Source: Desulforhopalus sp. (GTDB lineage: Bacteria; Desulfobacterota; Desulfobulbia; Desulfobulbales; Desulfocapsaceae). From it: a stretch of DNA of 64,000 nucleotides. Made by a program: the position numbers and the translations under genes. Shown piece by piece: positions 53,249 through 62,706 of this stretch. The stretch lies in assembly GCA_030247675.1 (NCBI GenBank), contig JAOTRX010000010.1, forward strand, positions 62,001-126,000, given 5' to 3'. Every line of letters begins with the position of its first letter. The stretch's first letter is position 1. The notes under the pieces are model-generated. The model did no database searches. It saw only the letters and a list, made by a program, of their open reading frames with translations, and was not told the origin of the DNA.

Positions 53249-55522
53249 TTACCGCCTTCCGGCATTGTTCAGCACCTCCTTCAGCTTTATCGACAGTTCT
53301 TTTTTTGAGAAGGGTTTCTGGAGCAAGTAGATATCTTTGTCGAGTATGCCCCGGTGCGCGATGATGTTAGCAGTATACCCGGACATGAATAACACCGCCA
53401 GATTCGGAAACAAATCGCGCAGCCGCTTGGCTAGATCGCTGCCGTTCAGTTCCGGCATGACTACGTCGGTCAGCAGCAGATCGATGCCTTCCGGGTGGTT
53501 TTCGCTGATGATAATCGCATCAAGCGGGGATTTGGCCACCAGGACGTGATAGCGCAGTTGCCCGAGCATTCTCTCGACCATCTGCAGGATGGCGGCATCG
53601 TCTTCCACCAGCAATATAGTCTCATTATTACCCAATTCGACGCTGGCTCCGCTGTTTAAGACCATCTCAACCGATTCGCCGATAATTCGCGGCAGGTAAA
53701 TCGAAAAGGCGGCGCCTTGTCCCGGTCCACTGAAAACGTCGATAAAACCTTGATTCTGCTGGACGATGCCGTACACCGTCGCCAAGCCAAGACCAGTACC
53801 GTGGCCTATGGCCTTGGTACTGAAAAAGGGTTCGAAGATCTTGTCTATGGTTGCCTGGTTCATCCCCGAACCGTTGTCGCGTACCGTCAGCCGGGAAAAT
53901 TGGCCGGGGATGAACCCCCGGTGCAGACTACAATAGGCATCATCAAATTCGGCGTTGGCGGTTTCAATGGTCACCTTGCCGATGCCGTCGATCGCATCCC
54001 TGGCATTGACGCAGAGGTTGGCGAGAATCTGATCGATTTGGGTGGGATCGATCTGAATCGGCCACACTCCGACGCCGGGGCGCCATTCGAGCTGGATGTC
54101 TTCGCCGATGAGTCGCTGGAGCATCCGCAGCATACTGGAGACTGCGCCGTTGATATCGAGGACCTTCGGGGCAATAGCCTGACAGCGGGCAAAAGCCAGG
54201 AGTTGGCGGGTGAGCTCCATGGAACGTAGCGCCGCCCCGTTGATCTCTTGCAGGTCAGCAAATAAAGGATCGTCCTTATTTATTTTTTCCAGGGCCATAT
54301 CGGCATAGCCGAGGATCACGTTGGTCATGTTGTTGTAGTCGTGGGCAACCCCGCCGGCCAGCCTGCCGACGGCCTCCATCTTTTGCGCCTGACGCAGCTG
54401 CTTTTCCATCTCTTCACGGTGTTCCTCGGCCTGGCTGAGCCGCAGGCTCATGGTATTGAACTCGTCGACGAGGGTCGACAGGGCGCTGGTCGGCGACGAT
54501 TCAATGCGATGAGAAAAATTGCCGAAAGAGATTTGCTGGAAGGCCTGACGCAACCGTTGGGCCGCGGCCTCCTCCATTGATGCCTTTGGCAGGCCGCAAA
54601 ATAGGGTCCACTCGACACCGGGCACGTGGCAGTAGCAGAAAAGCCATTCAGCGCCAAGGGCGTCGGTCACCGCCAGCACGCCTTCTTCCTGGTCTTTGAG
54701 TGTTGCCAGGTCGAGAGTGGCCCATTGGCCCCCGAGTTCGGTCAGCGGATGGAGAAAAACCCGGCCCTTGGTCTTATCGGTTTCGGCCTGCAGTTTGTCA
54801 TGCAGAACCAGCATGCCCTTGTCGTTGACGATGAATTGCTCTTGATCGGCGAAGGTCTTGGAGGCGGCGAAATCGCGATACAGATAGCGAATCGGCAGGT
54901 CGATGCTCCATAGGCCGGCAAAGGATTCATCCTGCCAGACCGGGATGGAAACGGAGAGAATCAGCCCTTCCCCTGCATAATCAATGTTGGGCGGGGTCCA
55001 CTGAATCTGGCGGCTCGGGTTGTTTGCCGGGCAGACGGAGTGAAAGGTATGGTAGGTCGACCAATCGAAATCAAAGGGGATGGCAGTGCGTTGATCGATA
55101 TAAGGATACTGCAGGGCGGTGTTGCCGGCGTCCTGGTAATAAATCCAGCCAACATCGCCGAGGCGGTCGTGGAGATGCTTGAGATGGGGACCAATATGCC
55201 GATAGCTGTAGGTTCGTTGCCGGGCCGTCCGGTCATCACGCAGATGCTTGCCCCAGGAAAGGCTGACGGCGTCTTTCGGCGCGGTGCCGCCTCGAAAGGC
55301 ATCGAGGAGCGGGCGGCTCTGGAAGAAACCGTCTTCATCAACGGCAAAGCCTTGGCGATGCAGCCATTCATCGATTTTGTCGTCCGCCGCCTCGCCGAGA
55401 CTCATGATAAACAACGAGGTGCGTTGCAGTTCTTCAAGGGCATTGTACAAACGGTCAGTCTGCTGTGCCAGGACCGCGCGGTACCGGCCCAGATGCCATT
55501 TGATGGCTTCAATCTCATTCAT
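53249..55522 (-). CDS. Soluble dCache-type hybrid histidine kinase
   Basis: This 757-residue kinase has an N-terminal coiled coil, a Cache-like sensor region (about 30-330, with YYQDAGNTALQYPYIDQ near 125), a short HAMP-like linker, HisKA with phospho-His in GGVAHDYNNMTNVILGYADM near 400, HATPase with IKDIFEPFFSTK-type and GHGTGLGLA segments near 575, and a C-terminal receiver with Asp in LLLTDVVMPELNG near 690. No hydrophobic membrane segment can be seen, although Cache sensors are usually periplasmic. The sensor may therefore bind an intracellular ligand. It follows the DsrE-like gene on the same strand after a 91-bp gap. Confidence 0.85.
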   Translation of the reverse strand: MNEIEAIKWHLGRYRAVLAQQTDRLYNALEELQRTSLFIMSLGEAADDKIDEWLHRQGFAVDEDGFFQSRPLLDAFRGGTAPKDAVSLSWGKHLRDDRTARQRTYSYRHIGPHLKHLHDRLGDVGWIYYQDAGNTALQYPYIDQRTAIPFDFDWSTYHTFHSVCPANNPSRQIQWTPPNIDYAGEGLILSVSIPVWQDESFAGLWSIDLPIRYLYRDFAASKTFADQEQFIVNDKGMLVLHDKLQAETDKTKGRVFLHPLTELGGQWATLDLATLKDQEEGVLAVTDALGAEWLFCYCHVPGVEWTLFCGLPKASMEEAAAQRLRQAFQQISFGNFSHRIESSPTSALSTLVDEFNTMSLRLSQAEEHREEMEKQLRQAQKMEAVGRLAGGVAHDYNNMTNVILGYADMALEKINKDDPLFADLQEINGAALRSMELTRQLLAFARCQAIAPKVLDINGAVSSMLRMLQRLIGEDIQLEWRPGVGVWPIQIDPTQIDQILANLCVNARDAIDGIGKVTIETANAEFDDAYCSLHRGFIPGQFSRLTVRDNGSGMNQATIDKIFEPFFSTKAIGHGTGLGLATVYGIVQQNQGFIDVFSGPGQGAAFSIYLPRIIGESVEMVLNSGASVELGNNETILLVEDDAAILQMVERMLGQLRYHVLVAKSPLDAIIISENHPEGIDLLLTDVVMPELNGSDLAKRLRDLFPNLAVLFMSGYTANIIAHRGILDKDIYLLQKPFSKKELSIKLKEVLNNAGRR

Positions 55523-55613
55523 ATGACTTTCTCCAGGAGGATGCAGTCAGAACGCCTTTGGCTACGGGTGGAGTACGGCAGCTATTTCAATAATACCCCG
55601 CTTTTTGTGGGTT

Positions 55614-55961
55614 CTAGAAGGTTATGAGCTCATATCCTTCTTCCCGGTACGATGCCATGCCGGGATGCCCGGACATATCGTCAAGAAGGTTCAGTCCTTG
55701 CTCTTTGGCGGACTCCAGGGTACCAAGTTTATTGGAGCACGCCTTGCATACCCCTTCAACCACCCCCCCTTTGAGACTCTTTTTCCACAATGCATGCAGA
55801 GGGTTGTCGGGATTGATGAGTTCAGGAAGCAGTTTCACCGCGGCCCCTTCAATGATGATCTTCGCCTCATGGCCCCGAGTTTTCATGTCCAGGGCGTTCA
55901 AAAGGACGTGGATGAAACACATAGGATCGCCATTGAAGACAAATAAGGCATATTTTCTCAT
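55614..55961 (-). CDS. DsrE-like small protein
   Basis: This 115-residue protein resembles the DsrE/DsrF sulfur-carrier fold: KYALFVFNGDPMCFIHVLLNAL at the start, a central VVEGVCKACSNKLG segment with two cysteines in CKAC, and a hydrophobic C-terminal sheet. Sulfur relay is plausible but not shown. The ATG at 55961 has aaggagt upstream; a longer open frame reaches 56075 and lacks support. It sits between glycerol dehydrogenase and the soluble hybrid kinase on the same strand. Confidence 0.72.
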   Translation of the reverse strand: MRKYALFVFNGDPMCFIHVLLNALDMKTRGHEAKIIIEGAAVKLLPELINPDNPLHALWKKSLKGGVVEGVCKACSNKLGTLESAKEQGLNLLDDMSGHPGMASYREEGYELITF

Positions 55962-56019
55962 GGTACACTCCTTAGTGAAAGTAGCTGCTGGGTTGCGGTC
56001 CGGGGAGGGGCGGTTCCGG

Positions 56020-57117
56020 CTACTTTTTAGCGCATTGGCGCGATTTTCCCATGGCATCCGCGACGACCATGGCACTCAAGACCTTTTCCGGGGTGATCGT
56101 ACCTGCTTCGTGATGGATCGATTCCACAGGGGCGCAGGCCTTGTCTGCTGCCAGCATCAGCTTGTCGCGGCCAATCTCTGGCAGGCCGATATCGGCAAGG
56201 GTGGTCGGCAGGCCAACCTCTTCACAGAAAGAATACACCTCCGTTATTTCTTGCGGCGAGGCGTCAGTGAGTTGCAGACCGGTCAGAACGCCGAAGGCCA
56301 CCTTCTCGCCATGGAAGAAGGCATGGGTTTCATCGAGGGCGGTCAGGCCATTGTGGACGGAATGGGCGGTCGCAAGGCCGCAGCTTTCAAAGCCCAGGCC
56401 GCTCAACAGGATATTTGCCTCGATAATGTGATTGACGGCAGGAGTGACAACATGCTCCTGGACGGCAATTTTTGCGGCACTGCCATAGGCCAACAGGGTG
56501 TCATAACAGAGTTTTGCCAAATGCAAGCCGGTCATGGTGCTGTAGCCACCGCATTCATTTTTCGATTGGGTGCGGTCGCAGGATCTGGCCTCAAACCACG
56601 TTGCCAGGGCGTCGCCCATCCCGGCCACCAGGAAGCGGGCCGGGGCATTGGCGATGATCGTTGTGTCAACCAGGACGACCTGCGGGTTCATTTTCTGATA
56701 GCTGGTGGCGGCATAGACACCGCCATCGGTATAGACCACGGCACAGCCGCTGCAGGGCGCATCGGTCGAGGCGATAGTGGGGACGATGATGACCGGAATA
56801 TTGGCCCGGTCGGCGGCAATTTTCGCTGTGTCAATCGCCTTGCCGCCGCCCATGCCAACAACAACTCCGACCTGTCTGTCACTGATAATGCAGGCTAAAC
56901 GGTCTAATTCGTTTTCGCAGCACTCTCCCTGGAAAGGCTCGACGCTGATCGAGTTTGCGGCCAAGGCATCGCTGTGCCCGGGAAGGATTTTTTCTCTGGC
57001 GGTTCGTGAGGCAATGATCAAGCCGTTTTTGCCAAACACGTTCACCCACTGCGGTAATTGATTGAGAGCGTTCTCGCCCTGGATGTACTTTCCCGGGAAA
57101 ACCGTTTTTAAAAGCAT
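56020..57117 (-). CDS. gldA: Glycerol dehydrogenase
   Basis: This 365-residue iron/zinc-type alcohol dehydrogenase matches GldA, which oxidises glycerol to dihydroxyacetone with NAD+. Visible are VGMGGGKAIDTAKI near residue 95, PTIASTDAPCSG near 120 with the metal Asp, and SVHNGLTALDETHAFFHGEKVAFGV near 255-275 with metal-binding histidines. The ATG at 57117 opens with MLLKTVFPGKYIQG, normal for the family. No dihydroxyacetone kinase gene is in the window. The stop is 58 bp upstream of the DsrE-like start, so the two are probably cotranscribed. Confidence 0.93.
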   Translation of the reverse strand: MLLKTVFPGKYIQGENALNQLPQWVNVFGKNGLIIASRTAREKILPGHSDALAANSISVEPFQGECCENELDRLACIISDRQVGVVVGMGGGKAIDTAKIAADRANIPVIIVPTIASTDAPCSGCAVVYTDGGVYAATSYQKMNPQVVLVDTTIIANAPARFLVAGMGDALATWFEARSCDRTQSKNECGGYSTMTGLHLAKLCYDTLLAYGSAAKIAVQEHVVTPAVNHIIEANILLSGLGFESCGLATAHSVHNGLTALDETHAFFHGEKVAFGVLTGLQLTDASPQEITEVYSFCEEVGLPTTLADIGLPEIGRDKLMLAADKACAPVESIHHEAGTITPEKVLSAMVVADAMGKSRQCAKK

Positions 57118-57235
57118 GTTCGTTTCCTTTTCATTTTGTGTTGCTTACATATCGTGCAAAAACCAGCGGTTGATCAGGCGAGACAGGCCCTCAGCCTGCC
57201 GATGCCAACCGCCCTGATTTTCTTTTTTTCACGCC

Positions 57236-57700
57236 TTAAAAAGAATCTTCTTTAGCGCCCGCTTTTGCTTTGGTGGGAGCGCTTTTTGTGCTGGATCCAC
57301 CGGAAAGACTATCCTCTTCCTGGATACCGGCGCCGGCGCCGCGAATAGCCCGCATGTCGTTTTTCTCAGACGACGGATCGCTCAGGGCTTTTACCCTCTT
57401 CACCCGTCCGCCACTTTTGGGCATCGGCTGAGGTGGGCTTGTCGTAACGCTCGATTTTTCCTGCAAAACCGCTTCATCGACATCTTTTTTTGCGGCGGAC
57501 TGAATCCTGGCAACCGACATTGAGCCAGGGGCAGGATCTGCTGTCTCTGGCTGGTTCGCTTCACGAATGCCGCCAAGTCCATTTGGCGGTGCACCAACCG
57601 CTATTTGGCTGAATAATCCGAGAGTTGCTGTAAGTAACAGACAACAGGCAAAAGTCTTCGACAATTGCAATGCTGGATTTTTTGTGACCGCAGTGGCCAT
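57236..57700 (-). CDS. Secreted hypothetical protein
   Basis: This 154-residue protein has a signal peptide (hydrophobic segment about 16-36, cleaved near AVGA) and then a Pro/Gly/Ser-rich, low-complexity tail with no recognised domain. It may be an envelope protein or an attached linker. The ATG at 57700 has aaggaggg upstream, which makes the gene credible. It precedes gldA on the same strand with 118 bp between them. No function can be assigned. Confidence 0.6.
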   Translation of the reverse strand: MATAVTKNPALQLSKTFACCLLLTATLGLFSQIAVGAPPNGLGGIREANQPETADPAPGSMSVARIQSAAKKDVDEAVLQEKSSVTTSPPQPMPKSGGRVKRVKALSDPSSEKNDMRAIRGAGAGIQEEDSLSGGSSTKSAPTKAKAGAKEDSF

Positions 57701-57837
57701 ATTTGCCCTCCTTTTCCGGGAGTACGTTGGGTAGTCTTCAGTTTCACGTGTCATGCCGAGACGGGACTTGCTCAGGATTCTTGCAGGTATACGAACATAC
57801 TATCATAAGCCTTGGTAACTATGAAGCAGGGAATTTT

Positions 57838-58533
57838 TCAATACTGGACCTTTCGCCCGAAGACGCGGCGGTAACACTGGTCGAACAGCATCCAGTCCTG
57901 TTCCGACCAGAAGGTTAAGAGACTTCGCATAAAACGTAGGTCGCGACGTGCTGCCCTTGCCGATGAAAACTGTTTGCGGGCCCGCTCCAGGTCAAGAAAA
58001 GCCACCTCCACCCGGGCTGCCTGGCCGTCGGCTGTTGCCTCGGAATACCGGACGAAGATGTGCTTCGGCATCAAGGAGGAATGCTGCCACCGTTTCATGT
58101 GCAACCGGGCCAGAGTGGTTGCCAGTTTCTCAATGAGCATGTTCTGTATGGTTGGACTGAAAGGTGCAATTTTTGTCTGTGGATACAGATTATCAAGACT
58201 GACAAAGCCCTGTGGGAGGGTTTCAGTCACCAGAACGGCATGCCACTTGTCCTTTCTTTTGATGCCAAAAAAGCGGGTGGTCGGCACCAGGAGTCCGATG
58301 GCCCGGAAATGTTCCAGTGCCCCAGCCTCGCGAAGACTAGTGGGCCGCCCGAAAGGGTAGCGGAAGGACCGGAAAATGTGGCCCTCCTGGCGTTTTATAT
58401 AAAGAGTCGGGCCCTGTTCCGGCACATGGCGAACCACCCCGCTAGTTCCGCCTCGACGCGCATTCGGCGGCTCAATCCATTCTCCGGGTACCTGCCACCA
58501 GTAATCGAAATCCTCTAGCGCTTTGTCATTCAT
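57838..58533 (-). CDS. InaA/WaaP-like kinase-fold protein
   Basis: This 231-residue protein resembles the InaA and lipopolysaccharide-kinase (Kdo/WaaP) group. It has the nucleotide-loop-like start of a kinase fold with TLYIKRQEGHIFRS near residue 45, a catalytic-loop-like HSSLMPKHIFVRY near 152, and a metal-loop Asp in VAFLDLERARK near 180. A sugar or aminoglycoside acceptor is possible; LPS modification is the better guess. The ATG at 58533 is preferred to an open frame 32 codons longer that overlaps the permease gene. It lies at the end of the iron-transport operon. Confidence 0.72.
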   Translation of the reverse strand: MNDKALEDFDYWWQVPGEWIEPPNARRGGTSGVVRHVPEQGPTLYIKRQEGHIFRSFRYPFGRPTSLREAGALEHFRAIGLLVPTTRFFGIKRKDKWHAVLVTETLPQGFVSLDNLYPQTKIAPFSPTIQNMLIEKLATTLARLHMKRWQHSSLMPKHIFVRYSEATADGQAARVEVAFLDLERARKQFSSARAARRDLRFMRSLLTFWSEQDWMLFDQCYRRVFGRKVQY

Positions 58534-58582
58534 ATCCTTTTGCCAATACCTCAAACCAGACCGTATGTTTGACCATTTATCC

Positions 58583-60271
58583 TTATGATGATCGTGTGTC
58601 AACCGGACGGAACCAATTGCCGATGACATTGACTGTGATGACCAGCGCGGTGGAAATGCCGATCATCATGATACCCAGGGCCGAAAGCCTTCCCCACAGG
58701 CCATCCTCGGAGAACCGTAAGATCTGTACCGCCAGGACCTCGGTTCCCGGACGCGACAGCACCACCGATAGCGAAAGTTCCCGGACAAACATGGTGGCCA
58801 TCAACACCCAGCCGGAGACGATTCCCGGCACCAGCAGGGGGATGATGATCCGCCGCAGCGTCGTCAGATAGGAGGCGCCGGACACCAGCGATGATTCCTC
58901 CAGATGGTTGTGGATCTGGGCAAAGGCGCTGGAAAGCGGTCGGATCCCGTAAGGCAGATAGGTGGCGATGTAGCCGATCAGCAGGGCCCAGATCGTTGCA
59001 TAGAGCGGGGTTCGCACGAAAAACCACATAAAACCGACACCGATGACGATGCCCGGGAAGGAAAAGGACAGAAAACTAAGCGATTCCAAAACACCGGCAC
59101 TCCGTGTCCGCACCTTGACGATGACGTAGGCGACGAAAATCGACAGGACGATGCCGATAGTCGCCCCGCCCACCCCGAGAAACAGGCTGTTTTTCAGGGA
59201 GAGAAGGGAAATCGGGTCATTCAGTACATCGATCCAATGTTTCCAGCCCATGAGGGAAAAGGCCCGGGCGCTGGGTACCATCGAGTAGGGTACGAGGGAG
59301 GTGTAAACGAGGACGATTACCGGCAGTATGATGAGGATAAACGACAACAGCCCAAGAATGACAAAGAGCGGTATCTTTGAACTCTTTAAGGTAATAATCG
59401 TTGGTTTATAGCCACGTCCGGCCACCGTTACAAACTTGTCGCCCGCCGAGGTCAGGTGCCGGTAGAGATAGATGAGTATGATCGAGGCCACCATGACGCT
59501 CATGCCGACGGCCGCCGCCTTGCCGTAATCGGCGGCAAAGCCGGTTGAGACCATCTGATAGAGATGGGTGGCGAGCACGTAGATCCGGCCGGGCATGCCG
59601 ATTACCGAGGGCACGGCAAACGAGGCGAGACCGCGGATGACGCAAAGGACGAAGGCCGCGAGAATGGCCGGACGCAGGACCGGCAGGGTAATGCGGAAGA
59701 TGGTCTTGCCGGTTGAGGCGCCACAGACCCGGGAGCTTTCCTCCAGCGAGGCATCAAAGGCCGCCATGGCCGGGGCGATGATGAGATAGGCGATGGGCAG
59801 GTCGAGCAAGGCTTCGACGAGAATCATCCCGGGCAGGGAGTAAATATTGAAGGGCGACCGGTCAAGGGCAAAGGCTTCCCTGAGGATGAGATTGAGTATG
59901 CCGTTTGATGGGTTGAGCAGGAGAACCCAGCTGACGGAGAAAAGGATGTGGGGGATCATCATCGGAATGATCGAGATGATGCCGAAGATAAATTTGCAGG
60001 GAATATTGGTACGGATGTTCAGATAGGCGAGAAATAAGGCAAGGATCGTGGCGCCAAGCGATGCCCCGACCACGAAAATCACCGTGTTCCAGAGGACTTC
60101 AAGAAGACCTGGGTCGGAATAGGCGGCAATGTATTTGGCCAGGGTAAATTCCCCGGAGGCGGTGAGGCCCTTGGAAAGGCTGCCGAAGACCAGCATCACC
60201 ACCGGGCAGACGGTGAGAAAGCCGACAATGACGATGAGGAGCAGGGTTAATTGGTTGTGTCTGCCGGTCAT
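58583..60271 (-). CDS. fbpB: Fe3+-type ABC transporter permease
   Basis: This 562-residue protein has about twelve membrane helices in two homologous halves, as in FbpB and SfuB. Each half has its own EAA loop (EESSRVCGASTGKTIFRITLP near residue 190 and EESSLVSGASYLTTLRRIIIP near 470). It forms the membrane channel of the importer with the ATPase and binding protein encoded upstream in the same operon. The ATG at 60271 is chosen; a TTG 21 bp upstream is possible and would overlap the ATPase stop. The substrate is probably ferric iron, inferred from the family. Confidence 0.88.
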   Translation of the reverse strand: MTGRHNQLTLLLIVIVGFLTVCPVVMLVFGSLSKGLTASGEFTLAKYIAAYSDPGLLEVLWNTVIFVVGASLGATILALFLAYLNIRTNIPCKFIFGIISIIPMMIPHILFSVSWVLLLNPSNGILNLILREAFALDRSPFNIYSLPGMILVEALLDLPIAYLIIAPAMAAFDASLEESSRVCGASTGKTIFRITLPVLRPAILAAFVLCVIRGLASFAVPSVIGMPGRIYVLATHLYQMVSTGFAADYGKAAAVGMSVMVASIILIYLYRHLTSAGDKFVTVAGRGYKPTIITLKSSKIPLFVILGLLSFILIILPVIVLVYTSLVPYSMVPSARAFSLMGWKHWIDVLNDPISLLSLKNSLFLGVGGATIGIVLSIFVAYVIVKVRTRSAGVLESLSFLSFSFPGIVIGVGFMWFFVRTPLYATIWALLIGYIATYLPYGIRPLSSAFAQIHNHLEESSLVSGASYLTTLRRIIIPLLVPGIVSGWVLMATMFVRELSLSVVLSRPGTEVLAVQILRFSEDGLWGRLSALGIMMIGISTALVITVNVIGNWFRPVDTRSS

Positions 60272-60278
60272 GGTAGTT

Positions 60279-61361
60279 TTACGCGGCGACAAGAAAGCAG
60301 TGGTCGGGGCTCACCTGGAAGCTGACTGCCGCACCCGCAGTCAGTTCGGTTTCCGGCTCAAGGCGGGCGAGAAGCAGCTGCTTGCCGACGCGAATCTCGC
60401 CTTCATACGCTTCACCGACAAAGATCAGATCGGTGATTGTGCCTGAAACAACATTCGGCCCTTGTTTGGTCCCCTGAACAAGGCGGATAAATTCGGGGCG
60501 CAGACAAAGGGTAACAGCCTCCCCAACCGGAAAACCCGTCTTCTTGCAACAGATCCGGCCGATGGCGGAATCAACGACGGTGCTCTCCGGCAGCTGCTCG
60601 GACACCACCGCCTTTATAAGGTTGGCTCGGCCGATGAAGTCGGCGACAAAGGTGCTCTCCGCCTCGAAGTAGATCTTTTTCGGCGTTCCGGTTTCAACGA
60701 TCCGGCCTGCCCGCATAATGGCAATGGTGTCGGACAGAGCGAGAGCCTCAACCCGGTCGTGGGTGACGTAGACGGCGGTGATTTCCAGTTCGGAGAGAAA
60801 GGACTTCAGCTCCTTGCGGGTCTCCTCACGCAGCTTGGCGTCGAGGTTGCTGAGCGGTTCGTCAAAGAGAATGACCTTGGGCCTGGCCACCAGGGCCCGG
60901 GCCAGGGCCACACGCTGCTGCTGGCCGCCGGAGATCTTGGTGGCGGGGCGGTTCTCAAAGCCTTCGAGCTGCACCAGGGACAGGGTCTCGCTGACCCTCC
61001 TGCGAATCTCATCCTTGGCTACGTTGCGGTTCTGCAGGGGATAGGCGACATTGTCGAAGACGTTCATATGCGGCCAGATGGCATAGGTTTGAAAAACCAT
61101 GCCCAAACCCCGTTTTTCGGTGGGGATGGCAATGTTTTTTTCCGAGGAATAGACGATATCCTCACCTATGCGAATCTCGCCGCAATCAGGCGTTTCAAGG
61201 CCGACGATTGCCCGCAGCAGGGTGGTCTTGCCGCAGCCGGACGGACCCAAGAGGGTATAGATACGATTGGCCGGAATGGTCAGGCCGACATCGTCCAGGG
61301 CCTTGATAATCCGGCCTTCGGAAGTGTAATGCTTCCGCAGGCCGGTAATTTTTATTTCCAT
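60279..61361 (-). CDS. fbpC: Fe3+-type ABC transporter ATP-binding protein
   Basis: This 360-residue ATPase has Walker A GPSGCGKTT near residue 39, the signature SGGQQQRVALARAL, Walker B VILFDEPLSNLD, and a C-terminal OB/TOBE-like extension (about 250-360), which is usual in FbpC/PotA-type subunits. It should power the permease encoded next (7-bp gap or overlap depending on start). The gene sits between the binding-protein and permease genes. Confidence 0.9.
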   Translation of the reverse strand: MEIKITGLRKHYTSEGRIIKALDDVGLTIPANRIYTLLGPSGCGKTTLLRAIVGLETPDCGEIRIGEDIVYSSEKNIAIPTEKRGLGMVFQTYAIWPHMNVFDNVAYPLQNRNVAKDEIRRRVSETLSLVQLEGFENRPATKISGGQQQRVALARALVARPKVILFDEPLSNLDAKLREETRKELKSFLSELEITAVYVTHDRVEALALSDTIAIMRAGRIVETGTPKKIYFEAESTFVADFIGRANLIKAVVSEQLPESTVVDSAIGRICCKKTGFPVGEAVTLCLRPEFIRLVQGTKQGPNVVSGTITDLIFVGEAYEGEIRVGKQLLLARLEPETELTAGAAVSFQVSPDHCFLVAA

Positions 61362-61373
61362 GATACCGGTCGG

Positions 61374-62372
61374 TTACTTGGCCGCAAAAATCTTTTTGAA
61401 GTCTTCGCCCCACTTGGTGATCTCGTCGTCGGAGAGTTCCTTGATGGCAATGACCTTGGCCCTATCCATACCGTCTATGGGCGGGAAGACCCCGTCTGCC
61501 AGGACGTATTCACCGACATCCTTGGCGAGGATGGTCATGGCCTCTTTTGACAGCCAGTAGTCGACGAATTTCTTGGCCTCTTCCGGGTGCGGTGCCTTGG
61601 TGGAGATGCCCATTGCCCGCGGCGTGCCCATCAGTGGCTGGTTTTCGAGTCGTGCCCAGTCTAAGGGGGCGGGGGCCTTGGTGACGATATATTTGGGCAT
61701 GGAGATGCCGATGAGCTTCTCACCGCTTTCAATCGGCGCCGGGGTTGGGCCAAAGGAGGTGACGAACATCGGATTGTTGGCAGCCAGACCCTTGAGGAAA
61801 TCCCGCCACTCGGCCTCGGAGGTGAAAACCGTGTCCTTTAAGGCGACCAGCCAGCAGATGGTGGTGGCATGGCTGGTTGGGTTGGCCATGACGATCTTGT
61901 CCTTCCATTTCGGATCGGTCAGGTCCTGATAGCGCTTCGGCACATCGGCCGGTTTAACCAGCTCCTTGTTATAGATGAGCCCGACGTATTCAATGCCAAA
62001 AAGCTGAATGCCGTCTTTGTTGGCCCAAGCCGGATAAGTGGTGGCGGCAGGAGACACATACGAGGAGATGACCCCTTTTTCTTTAAGCATTTCCAGGACG
62101 GGCAGCGGTGCCTGGATGACATCGGCCATTAACTTGCCTGCCTCGAATTCAGTAAAGACGGTGGAGAGAAACTTGGCCGTCGAAATCCGGGTATATTCGC
62201 CTTTGATGCCGGAGGACTTGGCAAAGGCGTCCATGATCGGTTCGACGGAGGTAATGTTGGCGTAAAAAGCCACCTTGGACTCTGCTGCCACCCATCCCGT
62301 TTGCGCAAAAAACATCCCGGCGGCGCATAAAACCACCGCAACTGCAACGAACAATTTCCGTCCTGCTGTCAT
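61374..62372 (-). CDS. fbpA: ABC transporter binding protein, FbpA-like
   Basis: This 332-residue protein starts with a signal peptide (about 1-30, cleaved near VAA) and shows a type 2 periplasmic-binding fold with VAFYANITSVEPIMDAF, the region FEAGKLMADVIQAPLP and SHATTICWLVAL. It resembles FbpA/AfuA and related iron or aminophosphonate-binding proteins. The ATG at 62372 has ggaggggat upstream; a longer frame reaches 62570 without a signal. It leads the operon fbpA-fbpC-fbpB. Substrate is inferred as ferric iron. Confidence 0.85.
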   Translation of the reverse strand: MTAGRKLFVAVAVVLCAAGMFFAQTGWVAAESKVAFYANITSVEPIMDAFAKSSGIKGEYTRISTAKFLSTVFTEFEAGKLMADVIQAPLPVLEMLKEKGVISSYVSPAATTYPAWANKDGIQLFGIEYVGLIYNKELVKPADVPKRYQDLTDPKWKDKIVMANPTSHATTICWLVALKDTVFTSEAEWRDFLKGLAANNPMFVTSFGPTPAPIESGEKLIGISMPKYIVTKAPAPLDWARLENQPLMGTPRAMGISTKAPHPEEAKKFVDYWLSKEAMTILAKDVGEYVLADGVFPPIDGMDRAKVIAIKELSDDEITKWGEDFKKIFAAK

Positions 62373-62706
62373 TATCCCCTCCATGATTTGCAAAAATGGC
62401 CTATGAGTGTTTTGCCACCTGAAAAAATCGCCGTTACGAAGGTTTTCCCTGGGTGACTTGTCCCTTTTATACGAAGTAATTGAGTCGGCAGGTGATGCAA
62501 AGGACACGGTGACCAAGAGCCGTTCTACGCCCCTGCGCGTGTACTTCGAAATCCTGGAAATCCAATACATTCAGGCTACACTTTCCAGATTTTTTATGCA
62601 AATTTTAACGTTTGCGGTTTCCTCCGATAATGGAATTCACTTTAATCCTGACCTGTTGGCCATGACGACCTGCAACGAGCAAGGTGTTCATGATCAAGAG
62701 CTTCTT
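62373..62706. other. Upstream region of the iron-transport operon
   Basis: This 334-bp stretch lies between the fbpA start and the PaaI-like gene stop, both on the minus strand. It should hold the operon promoter; no convincing gene or metal-dependent operator was recognised. A 160-codon plus-strand frame at 62407-62889 is antisense to the thioesterase and is not credible. Confidence 0.4.

Noticed and set aside
60462..61550. 362-codon open frame antisense to the ATP-binding protein
   Set aside because: Shadow of a well supported ABC ATPase gene; no domain seen.
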